14,720 nt of DNA from Pseudomonas graminis (lineage in GTDB: Bacteria; Pseudomonadota; Gammaproteobacteria; Pseudomonadales; Pseudomonadaceae): contig NZ_MTSB01000037.1 of the NCBI RefSeq assembly GCF_002093745.1, positions 1-14,720 of the forward strand, in the 5' to 3' direction. The notes below the pieces were generated by a model that was not told where the DNA came from, searched no databases, and saw nothing but the letters and a program-made list of their open reading frames with translations. Shown piece after piece: positions 7,188 through 14,634 of this stretch. Both the position numbers and the translations under genes were made by a program. The number at the start of each line of letters is the position of its first letter. Position 1 is the first letter of the stretch.

Positions 7188-8852
7188 TCAGGCGTGAGCG
7201 GCTTCGTCTTGCACCTGCTCGACGTCAATGCGGCCCGCCTGCATGCGCACCAGTTGGTCGGCGACAGAGAAATAGCGGTCGTCGTGAGAGATCACGATGA
7301 TGGTCTTGCCCTGCTGCTTCAGTTCCGGCAGCAGTTCGGTGTAGAACACGCGGCGGAAGGCGGGGTCCTGATCGGCTGCCCACTCGTCGAAGACCAGCAC
7401 CTGGCGCTCGTCCAGCCAGGCATTGATCAATGCCAGACGCTTGCGCTGACCGGTGGACAGGTCGGTGGTGGTGAAGGCACCGTCCTTGATGCTGACCTTG
7501 TGTGCGATGTCCAGACGCTCCAGATATTTGCCGGCGTCTTGCGGCAGTGCAGCCTGGCCTTGCAGCGGCTCATCGAACAGGTAGTAATCGGCAAAGATGG
7601 TGGTGAACAACTGGCGGTAGTCGTCGAGGTTTTCCGGGGTGACGGCCTCGCCATTCAGGCGGATCTCACCCTGTTGCGGTGTGTACAGGCCCAGCAGCAG
7701 TTTGATCAGCGTGGTCTTGCCGCAGCCGTTCTCGCCTACGATAAACACGATGTCGCCCTGTTTGATGCTCAGGTCCACCGGACCGAGGTGAAAGGCGTCG
7801 CCGCCGTCGACCGGCGGGTAGTCGTAGCGCAGGTTGTGCAGTTCCAGGGTCTGCATATTGGCCAGTGCGGTGGGGCGGTCGCTGACCAGCAGGTGCGGCT
7901 CGGGGTTGGAGAATTTCCATGACAGCTCGGCAATGCGGCGCATGGCGATCTGCGCGCGGCTGATGCCGGGCAGCGCAGTAATCAGTCTTTCCAGCGGGCC
8001 TTTCATGTACAGCATCACCAGTACGAAGCCGCCCAGCACGGTCTTTTCAGTGGTCGGCCACATGGCCTGGAAGGCGATGGCCATGCCGATCACGGCAAAG
8101 AACAGCATCGAGCCGAAGGTTTCGGCGCTGACGAAGATGTTGGCAGCGCGAATGTTCGAACGGCAGATGGTTTCGGTGGCGCCGTGAATTTTTTCGTCGA
8201 GCATGTGCTGGCGGCGTTTGCGCTGAATACGCAGTTCCTTGGCGCCTGCGGACAGTGCCTGGTAGTGCTTCTGCAAGTCGTCTTCGCTGTTGCGCGCCGC
8301 TAGAATACTGCGCATGCCGAACGCATGGGCCAGGTATTGCGCGCCAGTGCCGAGCACAACGGTCAGTACCGTCAGCGCCAGAATCTGCCACGACAACAGC
8401 GCCAGGTAGGCCAGGCAGCCGAGGGTGACGGTGAACGAAATCACCATCGGCGCGACCGACAGGGCGAAGGTGCTGATGGTGTTGACGTCGTTGAGCAGCA
8501 CCGGAATCAGGCGGTGCGAGCGATAGCGCTCCAGTTGCGCGATGGGCGCGACCAGCACCTTGGCAGCCAGCTCGCGGCGCAGATTGGCGACCACACGTTG
8601 GCCGACATAGTTGGTCGACAGGTTGGACAGCGTCGAGCAGGCCAGGGTCAGCACGCACAGCCCGGCGAACAGCCATGCGGTATAGGCGTCCGGCCCGCCG
8701 GGCATGTTCAGCGCATTATTGATGGTGGCCAGCAGGCCGGTGACGCTCAGGCCACTGACGATCCCCAGCACCGTCGACAACGCCACCAGCCACCAGAACG
8801 GTTTGAGGATCCTCAGGGTTTCCCGGGCGAGGCTTTCAGTTTTGCGGGTCAT
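7188..8852 (-). CDS. pvdE: PvdE, ABC exporter for the pyoverdine precursor
   Basis: 554-residue half-size ABC exporter, membrane domain fused to ATPase, of the cyclic-peptide/siderophore exporter type. Hydrophobic segments fill residues about 15-295, consistent with six helices. The nucleotide-binding domain shows Walker A GENGCGKT (373-380), signature LSTGQ (465-469), Walker B VLVFDE (485-490) and an H-loop His at 523 (ISHDD). It presumably acts as a homodimer in the inner membrane, moving acylated ferribactin from cytoplasm to periplasm, where PvdP, PvdO and PvdN act. It is the last gene of the minus-strand operon, 64 bp after pvdO, and is followed by a strong terminator. ATG 8852 gives a normal N-terminus (MTRKTESLARETLRILKPFW). 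The ribosome site is weak (GACGAGAC). Confidence 0.95.
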   Translation of the reverse strand: MTRKTESLARETLRILKPFWWLVALSTVLGIVSGLSVTGLLATINNALNMPGGPDAYTAWLFAGLCVLTLACSTLSNLSTNYVGQRVVANLRRELAAKVLVAPIAQLERYRSHRLIPVLLNDVNTISTFALSVAPMVISFTVTLGCLAYLALLSWQILALTVLTVVLGTGAQYLAHAFGMRSILAARNSEDDLQKHYQALSAGAKELRIQRKRRQHMLDEKIHGATETICRSNIRAANIFVSAETFGSMLFFAVIGMAIAFQAMWPTTEKTVLGGFVLVMLYMKGPLERLITALPGISRAQIAMRRIAELSWKFSNPEPHLLVSDRPTALANMQTLELHNLRYDYPPVDGGDAFHLGPVDLSIKQGDIVFIVGENGCGKTTLIKLLLGLYTPQQGEIRLNGEAVTPENLDDYRQLFTTIFADYYLFDEPLQGQAALPQDAGKYLERLDIAHKVSIKDGAFTTTDLSTGQRKRLALINAWLDERQVLVFDEWAADQDPAFRRVFYTELLPELKQQGKTIIVISHDDRYFSVADQLVRMQAGRIDVEQVQDEAAHA

Positions 8853-8916
8853 GGTGTGTCTCGTCAGTGTCCGTGAGTGCGGCCTGCCTCAATGCAGGGC
8901 GCGCGCATGAAGTCCG

Positions 8917-9795
8917 TTACAGGTCGCGAGCGACCCGGAAGCCCAGCCAGTCGCCACGTACGTCGGGCTGACGGCTGTTGCGATTGCCGGAGCGAGAGAA
9001 GATCGGCGCTTCGGTCCAGTCATTGCCGCGAATCATCTTCCAGGTGCAGTCACCGGCCAGCCACTCGCTGCCGTCGGTGGGGGCGCCGTTGTAGTGGCTG
9101 GTTTCGCAATCGGCGGTCCATTCGTAGACGTTGCCGTGAGCGTCGTAGATGCCGAAAGCGTTCGGGCTGTAACTGCCCGCCGGCGCCGTGTAACTGAAGC
9201 CGTCTTCCGGGCCGTAGGTGTTGGCGTGTTTGGCGATGCTGTACGGCTTGCCTTCATCCATCGGGAACGGGAACGAACCCTGGCTGCCGCCGCGTGCCGC
9301 GTATTCTCGCTGGGCTTCGCTGACCATGTGGTAGGGCTGGCCGGTTTTCTTCGACAGCCATTCGACGTAGGCCTTGGCCTCGTTCCAGTCCATGCACACC
9401 GCGGGCTGGCGCGCGGTCATCGGGTAGCGTGGCTTGCCGGCCTTGCACTCACGGCCCGGCCGGGTGTCGCCGTCCGGCATTTTGTAACCGGAGCTTTTGA
9501 TATAGGCGTCCCATTCGCCGGCCAGTACCTGAAACTGGCTGATGGCGAACGGTTTGGCGAAGGTCACGTCATGCAGCGGGCCTTCGTCCGGCTGGCGGCC
9601 CATTTCTTCCTCGGGCGCGCCCATGGTGAAGGTGCCCGCAGGCAGCACGACCATTTCCGGGCAATCCTTGCAGTCCTTGAACACTTTTCCTGGCGCGTGT
9701 ACCGCTGCGGAAGCGGTTTCGGGCGCAGCGGCGAGGGCGGTGTCGCAGAGCACCAGGCCGAGCACGGCGGAAAGGGACAGCAATGTTTTTTTCAT
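8917..9795 (-). CDS. pvdO: PvdO, periplasmic FGE/SUMF1-fold protein for fluorophore maturation
   Basis: 292-residue protein with a Sec signal peptide (MKKTLLSLSAVLGLVL..., site near ALA at 20-22) and a formylglycine-generating-enzyme (sulfatase-modifying factor) fold: MVVLPAGTFTMGAP (about 48-61), AVCMDWNEAKAYVEWLS (132-148), AHGNVYEW (219-226), MIRGNDW (254-260) and terminal GFRVARDL. Published work in P. fluorescens assigns PvdO the last fluorophore oxidation, dihydropyoverdine to pyoverdine. The segment that carries the two active-site cysteines in true FGEs (after the RG(G/N)xW motif) contains no cysteine here, so it should not be read as a sulfatase activator. No lipobox is seen around Cys18. 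It lies between pvdN (48 bp gap) and pvdE (64 bp gap) in one operon. Confidence 0.94.
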   Translation of the reverse strand: MKKTLLSLSAVLGLVLCDTALAAAPETASAAVHAPGKVFKDCKDCPEMVVLPAGTFTMGAPEEEMGRQPDEGPLHDVTFAKPFAISQFQVLAGEWDAYIKSSGYKMPDGDTRPGRECKAGKPRYPMTARQPAVCMDWNEAKAYVEWLSKKTGQPYHMVSEAQREYAARGGSQGSFPFPMDEGKPYSIAKHANTYGPEDGFSYTAPAGSYSPNAFGIYDAHGNVYEWTADCETSHYNGAPTDGSEWLAGDCTWKMIRGNDWTEAPIFSRSGNRNSRQPDVRGDWLGFRVARDL

Positions 9796-9843
9796 GACGG
9801 GTCTCGATAGAAAACGGAAAACAGGTAATTCAGTGCGTACGCG

Positions 9844-11124
9844 TCAGGCGCGCTGGCTGAGCAGCGCCATGAAACGGTCGATTTCGGCTTCGTTGTTCAG
9901 CAGCCCCGGTGCGGTGCGTATCACCGGGCCAACGTCGCGGCTCACGGCGTCAACGACCATGCGCTGCTTCATCAGCCAGGCCGCCACGTCGTCGCATGAC
10001 TGCCCCTTGATCCGGAAAAAACTGAAACCCGCCGACAGCGCAGGGTCCATCGGGGTCACCAGCTCGACATTCGGTTGCGCTTGAAGACGCTGCTTGAGGT
10101 CGCTGTTGAGTTGATGAATACGTGCCTGAACGTCGGCTTTGCCCAGTTGCAGGTGCAGCTTGAATGCCTCGTTCAGCGCCCAGCGATGTTCGAACGAGTG
10201 ATAGCCACCGGGCGTCATGATCGTGCTGAAACCGGTGGCTTCCGAGAACGTCGGGATCAGCGGAGTGAGGTCTTTGACCTGCTCCGAACGGGCGCAGACA
10301 ATCCCGGTGCCGCGCGGGCCGAACATCCACTTATGGGTGCCGGCGACATAGAAGTCGCACTTCATGTCCGGGAAATCCAGGTTCTCGACGCCAAACCCGT
10401 GTACACCGTCGACCACGTACAGAATGCGGTCCTTGTCGTCGCGGTTGCGGTTGTGTTCTTCGACCAGATCACCAATGGCGCCAATCGGCAGTTTCACGCC
10501 GCTGCCGGACTGCACCCAGGTCATGCCCAGCACCCGCGTTTTGGGCTGAATGCTGCGCGCGATGGAGCCGATGATTTCGTCCGCCGACACGCTGGCCGGG
10601 TCCTTGAACAGGCGAATCTTGCGCACCTGAGTGCCTTCGCGCTGTTGACGGAATTTAAGAATGTCGCGGGTGCAGGAGTGTTCGTGCTCGGTGGTCAGGA
10701 TTTCCTGATCCGGGCGCACCTGCAGGCCGCCGTAGATGATCGCCAGCCCTTCGGTGGTGCTGCCGGTCAGGGCGATCTGGCCGGGTTGGGCGTTCAGGTA
10801 TTTGCCCGCCCAGACACGGACCTCATGTTCACGGCGCTCGGTTTCTCCCAGGTCCCAGTCCATCGCCAGACCGGGGTTGCGGTCGATGTGCGCGCGATGC
10901 TGCTCGATGGCCTCGCGAACCGGTCTGGGGTGCGAGGTCACCAGAAAATTGGAAAAGTGGACGTAGTCGGGGTCTTGATCGAACAGCTGTTTCAGACGTG
11001 TCCATTTGTCTGCAGAGGTCGGTGCGTGTACGGATGCCGTGGCCGCTGACGCAAGACTTGCGCTCAGTGGCAAGGCTGCGGCCAGCACGCCGGCCTGCTT
11101 GAGAAAGGTTCTGCGGTCAGTCAT
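9844..11124 (-). CDS. pvdN: PvdN, Tat-exported PLP enzyme tailoring the pyoverdine side chain
   Basis: 426-residue class V aminotransferase-fold enzyme. The N-terminus DRRTFLKQAGVLAAALPLSASLASA is a twin-arginine (Tat) signal, so the protein folds with its cofactor before export. PLP-binding features: GSTTEGLA (121-128), VVDGVHGFG with Asp239, and GTHKW with the likely Schiff-base Lys265. In P. fluorescens PvdN converts the glutamate on the chromophore to succinamide; the same role is expected here. No second periplasmic transaminase (PtaA) is seen in the window. ATG 11124 overlaps the end of pvdM by 8 bases (ATGACTGA), suggesting translational coupling, with AGGCGA about 9 nt upstream. Confidence 0.94.
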   Translation of the reverse strand: MTDRRTFLKQAGVLAAALPLSASLASAATASVHAPTSADKWTRLKQLFDQDPDYVHFSNFLVTSHPRPVREAIEQHRAHIDRNPGLAMDWDLGETERREHEVRVWAGKYLNAQPGQIALTGSTTEGLAIIYGGLQVRPDQEILTTEHEHSCTRDILKFRQQREGTQVRKIRLFKDPASVSADEIIGSIARSIQPKTRVLGMTWVQSGSGVKLPIGAIGDLVEEHNRNRDDKDRILYVVDGVHGFGVENLDFPDMKCDFYVAGTHKWMFGPRGTGIVCARSEQVKDLTPLIPTFSEATGFSTIMTPGGYHSFEHRWALNEAFKLHLQLGKADVQARIHQLNSDLKQRLQAQPNVELVTPMDPALSAGFSFFRIKGQSCDDVAAWLMKQRMVVDAVSRDVGPVIRTAPGLLNNEAEIDRFMALLSQRA

Positions 11125-12511
11125 GAGCGGTTTCGCCTGATGTTCGGGGGGCGGCGTTCGAAAGGTTCGTGGGTTTCACCGCCGGGCGCGCCGAAGCCTG
11201 GACCTGCTCCCAGACGCGCAGGAAATTGCCGCCCCAGAGTTTGGTGATATCGGCTTCGGCGTAACCGCGCTCGATCAGCTCGGCGGTCACGTTGCGGATT
11301 TCGCTGACGTCGTTGAAGCCTTTCACGCCGCCGCCGTCGTTGAAGTCGGAGCTGATGCCGACATGGTCGATGCCGATCTTCCTGACCGTGTAGTCGATGG
11401 CGTCGACAAAATCCTTGACCGTGGCCTTGGGTTCCTCTTCAAGGATCGCGTACAGCTTGCTGGCGTAGGCTCCGAAGCGTTGCTCCGGCCAGACGGTGAT
11501 GATCGGGTCGCCGGGCATCAGCGCCATCGCCAGGTTCGGCAGCGGCGGCAGGTCGAAGTCCTTGCGCAGGGCGTTGAGCTTGTCCTGGGTCTTCTGGCTC
11601 AGCGGTTTCAAATAGGCGGGGAAGGCCACGACCTGCACCACGCCGCCGCTGTGTTTGATGAGCTGCATTTCTTCGTCACTGAGGTTGCGCGGGATGTCGA
11701 CCAGCGCGCGGGGTGCCGAGTGCGAGGCAACCATCGGCGTGCGGCTCAACTGACTGACCTGCAGCAGCGCCTTGCTCGACATCTGCGAGACGTCGATGAT
11801 GACGCCCAGATCGTTGAGGCGCTGCACGGCCTGCTTGCCGATCTCCGACAGGCCGCCCAGCGCGTCGGGCGTGTCGTTGAGGAAGGGCAGGGGCCGCGAA
11901 GAGTCGGCCCAGCTGTTGTTACCGACGTAGCTGAAACCGAACATGCGCATGCCGCGCGCGGTCCAGTGGTCCAGCAGGCTCAGGTCTTCGCCCAGCGGGT
12001 AGGCGTTGAGCATGCTGATGAAGATCGCAAACTTGCCTTCGCCATGCAGGCGGCGCATGTCGTCCGGGGTGTAGGCGATGCCGACCTGATGGGGGAAATC
12101 GCGGACCATGCCGGTAATGATCTTGTAGCGCACTTCCTGCTGATGGCGTGCTTCGTCGACAAAACCGGGTGTCGGGCGGTGCGGTGCGTTATCGCCGTTC
12201 CAGATTTCCGGCCAGCCGAACACCGTCAGGGCGGCGCCGGAGAGGCGTCCGCGTGCGGTTTTCACCAGGTCGAACTGCCCCGAACCGTCCTTGTCGGCCT
12301 CGTTGCCCTCGCTGCCGAATTTCATGGGCACGGTGATGTGACTGTCGAAGGAAATGATCCGCTCTTGCAGGTCGTCGGCCTGCTTCATGATTTTCACCGG
12401 GTAAGCGGCCGGCAACCCGTAATGCCAGACCAGAAAACCCGCACCTGCACTGATGGCCAGTGCCAGCGGCAGGCCGATGAAGAGAGCCTTTTTCCAACGC
12501 GGTCTTGTCAT
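11117..12511 (-). CDS. pvdM: PvdM, membrane-anchored dipeptidase-related protein with degenerate zinc site
   Basis: 464-residue protein of the renal-dipeptidase (M19) fold. Residues about 9-30 form one hydrophobic N-terminal segment (ALFIGLPLALAISAGAGFLVW) without a clear cleavage site, so it is probably anchored on the periplasmic face. Aligned by eye to M19 enzymes, the first metal motif HxD reads H58-I-T60, the bridging Glu position reads Leu168 (FISMLNAYP), and the DLSH motif reads VSQ with Gln243. His264 (VASHS) and Asp389 (SSDF) are kept. Three of the zinc ligands therefore look lost. Published work in P. fluorescens reports that PvdM is not a peptidase but is needed for PvdP to act on ferribactin. 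First gene of the pvdM-N-O-E operon, with an IS box about 60 bp upstream and a purine-rich CGAGACGG before ATG 12511. Confidence 0.93.
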   Translation of the reverse strand: MTRPRWKKALFIGLPLALAISAGAGFLVWHYGLPAAYPVKIMKQADDLQERIISFDSHITVPMKFGSEGNEADKDGSGQFDLVKTARGRLSGAALTVFGWPEIWNGDNAPHRPTPGFVDEARHQQEVRYKIITGMVRDFPHQVGIAYTPDDMRRLHGEGKFAIFISMLNAYPLGEDLSLLDHWTARGMRMFGFSYVGNNSWADSSRPLPFLNDTPDALGGLSEIGKQAVQRLNDLGVIIDVSQMSSKALLQVSQLSRTPMVASHSAPRALVDIPRNLSDEEMQLIKHSGGVVQVVAFPAYLKPLSQKTQDKLNALRKDFDLPPLPNLAMALMPGDPIITVWPEQRFGAYASKLYAILEEEPKATVKDFVDAIDYTVRKIGIDHVGISSDFNDGGGVKGFNDVSEIRNVTAELIERGYAEADITKLWGGNFLRVWEQVQASARPAVKPTNLSNAAPRTSGETAHD

Positions 12512-12571
12512 TTCCGTCTCGTTTAGATTAACCGTGTACAGCCTGCCAAGGCCGTTGCTATCTGGTGGAGA

Positions 12572-12595
12572 ACGAGCGGATCGGCAAAAAATTTA
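12572..12595 (-). promoter_or_regulatory. PvdS-type IS box for pvdM-pvdN-pvdO-pvdE
   Basis: Minus strand reads TAAAT, 16 bases, CGT (ATTTA at 12591-12595, ACG at 12572-12574 on the plus strand), with TCT after the CGT. It matches the PvdS consensus exactly and sits about 60 bp before the pvdM ATG. No comparable box appears in the pvdM/N, N/O or O/E junctions, supporting one operon. Confidence 0.87.
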
Positions 12596-12624
12596 GCGCA
12601 GGGTGCCGTGTGCAGGCGTTGGGC

Positions 12625-12648
12625 TAAATTTGCCTGCCGGTTTTACGT
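12625..12648 (+). promoter_or_regulatory. PvdS-type IS box for pvdP
   Basis: TAAAT at 12625-12629, 16 bases, CGT at 12646-12648, then TCT. Exact match to the PvdS consensus, 43 bp before the pvdP ATG. It is back to back with the pvdM box, with 29 bp between the two TAAAT elements. Confidence 0.88.
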
Positions 12649-12691
12649 TCTAGCTTGGATAACGGCGGTCTCGGGTTGGAACAGGTAGGCA

Positions 12692-14326
12692 ATGACGATT
12701 TCTCGACGAGGGTTCATGGCAGGGCTGGCGCTGACCGGCGCGGCGCTTCCGGCTGCCTATTACGCGCACCGGGAATTCACCCGTGTCGAAGAACCTGTGA
12801 CGCCGGGCGAGGCCACGGCCGGGCCTGCGGACGCCTCCACTCAGCGACTGGCCGACAAGCTGCGTGGCGTGTGGACCCTGCGTTTCGAGGGGCGCGATGC
12901 CGGGCTGCGCGGCGCGCCGCTGGAAGGTCTGGAAATGTTTCTCGACATTGCCTCACGTGGACGCGGCGTGCGCGGTTACATCGACACGGCCGAACACTTG
13001 CGCGGCGATGCCATGCCCCGCTTTCGGGTGATCGGCGACCTGCAGCCGGCCAACGCGGCAAAACTCTACCTGCGGGTCATGGACGGGCATGCCGCGAATG
13101 ATCCGCACAGCGACACCCCGGATTACGAATTCAGCCTGACCCTCGATGAGGTGTGGGGCGCGTTCGGCAACGCGGGCAGCGGCACGTTGAGCGGGCGTAT
13201 TGAGCGACTGGACCGGCCGCTGGCCCTGCCGGAACTGGAAAGCCGTCTGATCGCGATCAAGCAGGTGTTTCCGGAGGCGCGGGAGCGGGTGGGGCTAAGC
13301 CCGCCGTTTCTGGCCTGGCTGGTTTCCAGGGAGCATCGACTGTTTCACCAGCTCTGGCATGCGTCTCGGGATAAATGGCACAAGCTGCCTGAAGACAAGC
13401 GCGACGCCTTGCGCGGCATCGGCTGGCAGCCGGGGCCGCGCGATCAGGAGCGTGATGCCCGTGGCCCGCACAAGGACCGTAACGGTTCGGGTGAGGATTT
13501 TTTCTACATGCACCGGCACATGCTGATTCAGGCGCGCAAGATTCAGGACCTGCCGTCGTGGCCGCGTTTTCCATTGCCGCAGCCGGAACTGGAGCGTGAC
13601 CGGCAGGGTTTTGCGCGCTATTTCGATAATCACGATGGCTGCGCGTTGCCCCCCAACTGGCTGGCGCAGGGTGATGAGGAATACACGCAACTGGTCAGCG
13701 ACATCAAAAGCCACGAGACCTACCACACGCATTTTCAGGTGTGGGAATCGCAGTACCGCGATCCGCGTTTTCTGTCGAAGCTGACGTTGGGGCAGTTGGG
13801 TTCGCAGGTCGAACTGGAGCTGCACGACTGGCTGCACATGCGCTGGGCTTCAGTCGCCCGCGACCCGGCCAACGGCCAACCGGTGCCGATGGCACGTCGC
13901 TCGGATGACTTCGCCGAGCGCTGGTTCGAGCCGGAAAACGACTTTCTGGCTGACCCGTTTTCATCCCATGTGAACCCGGTGTTCTGGATGTTCCACGGCT
14001 GGATCGACGACCGCATCGACGACTGGTTCCGCGCCCACGAGCGTTTTCATCCGGGCGAAGTGAAACGCCTGGAGGTCAACGGCGTGCCTTGGTTCGCACC
14101 GGGCCGCTGGGTAGGCGTCAGCGACCCGTGGCTGGGGCCGGAAACCCACGGTTGCAGCACCGTGCCGGGCCAGGCTGCGGGCACGACCATGGAGATGGAC
14201 CCGGAGGTCATGAAGCTCGCGCTACGAATTACTTTCGCTGCGGATGACAAACTCAGCAACCTGCTACGCCGCGTGCCACGCAGGCCGTGGTATGCACGCA
14301 ATCTGTTGCCGGAGAGATGGTTTTAG
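12692..14326 (+). CDS. pvdP: PvdP, Tat-exported tyrosinase for pyoverdine chromophore formation
   Basis: 544-residue copper oxidase. The N-terminus MTISRRGFMAGLALTGAALPAAYY is a twin-arginine signal. Residues about 50-190 form the N-terminal beta-rich domain typical of PvdP. The tyrosinase domain follows, with candidate copper-A histidines in REHRLFH (215-219) and MHRHM (274, 276), and candidate copper-B histidines H378 and H382 (LHDWLHMRW), H426 and H435 (SSHVNPVFWMFHGW). PvdP hydroxylates and oxidises the D-Tyr of deacylated ferribactin in the periplasm to close the chromophore rings; PvdM is needed in vivo. The C-terminal segment RRPWYARNLLPERWF contains Tyr534, which probably corresponds to the placeholder Tyr described in the P. 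aeruginosa enzyme. ATG 12692 has AGGTAGG just upstream and its own IS box. It is divergent from the pvdM operon. Confidence 0.95.
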   Translation: MTISRRGFMAGLALTGAALPAAYYAHREFTRVEEPVTPGEATAGPADASTQRLADKLRGVWTLRFEGRDAGLRGAPLEGLEMFLDIASRGRGVRGYIDTAEHLRGDAMPRFRVIGDLQPANAAKLYLRVMDGHAANDPHSDTPDYEFSLTLDEVWGAFGNAGSGTLSGRIERLDRPLALPELESRLIAIKQVFPEARERVGLSPPFLAWLVSREHRLFHQLWHASRDKWHKLPEDKRDALRGIGWQPGPRDQERDARGPHKDRNGSGEDFFYMHRHMLIQARKIQDLPSWPRFPLPQPELERDRQGFARYFDNHDGCALPPNWLAQGDEEYTQLVSDIKSHETYHTHFQVWESQYRDPRFLSKLTLGQLGSQVELELHDWLHMRWASVARDPANGQPVPMARRSDDFAERWFEPENDFLADPFSSHVNPVFWMFHGWIDDRIDDWFRAHERFHPGEVKRLEVNGVPWFAPGRWVGVSDPWLGPETHGCSTVPGQAAGTTMEMDPEVMKLALRITFAADDKLSNLLRRVPRRPWYARNLLPERWF

Positions 14327-14396
14327 CGAACGGTGACGCGTGCCGAAGCGCATCGCGACAGTTTCTCGCCCATGCTCAGCGTTATACACACATCCT

Positions 14397-14487
14397 GTGG
14401 GAGTGAGCTTGCTCACGAAAAGGCCGGTACAGCCCCCCGGAGACAGGTCGCTTGAACCATTGCCTTCGTGAGCAAGCTCACTCCCAC
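14397..14487. repeat. REPIN, GTGAGC-type arms, copy A
   Basis: Arms 14397-14419 (begins GTGGGAGTGAGCTTG) and 14465-14487 (ends CAAGCTCACTCCCAC) are perfect 23-bp reverse complements separated by 45 bp. Confidence 0.88.
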
Positions 14488-14634
14488 AAAGGGCTATGTC
14501 CATACTGATGCCGTGGTTTCATGCCCCTTGCGAGCAGTGATGCGTGTCGAAGCGCATCGCGACGGTTAGCGCTCATCGTCATATAAAAACCGGACTGATT
14601 CTTGTGCCCATGCTCAGCGTTACATACACATCCT

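Noticed and set aside
10075..11049. 324-residue open frame on the plus strand opposite pvdN
   Set aside because: Shadow frame; the minus strand has a Tat signal and PLP motifs.
11363..12526. 387-residue open frame on the plus strand opposite pvdM
   Set aside because: Shadow frame; pvdM on the minus strand is supported by family motifs, anchor segment, promoter and operon overlap.
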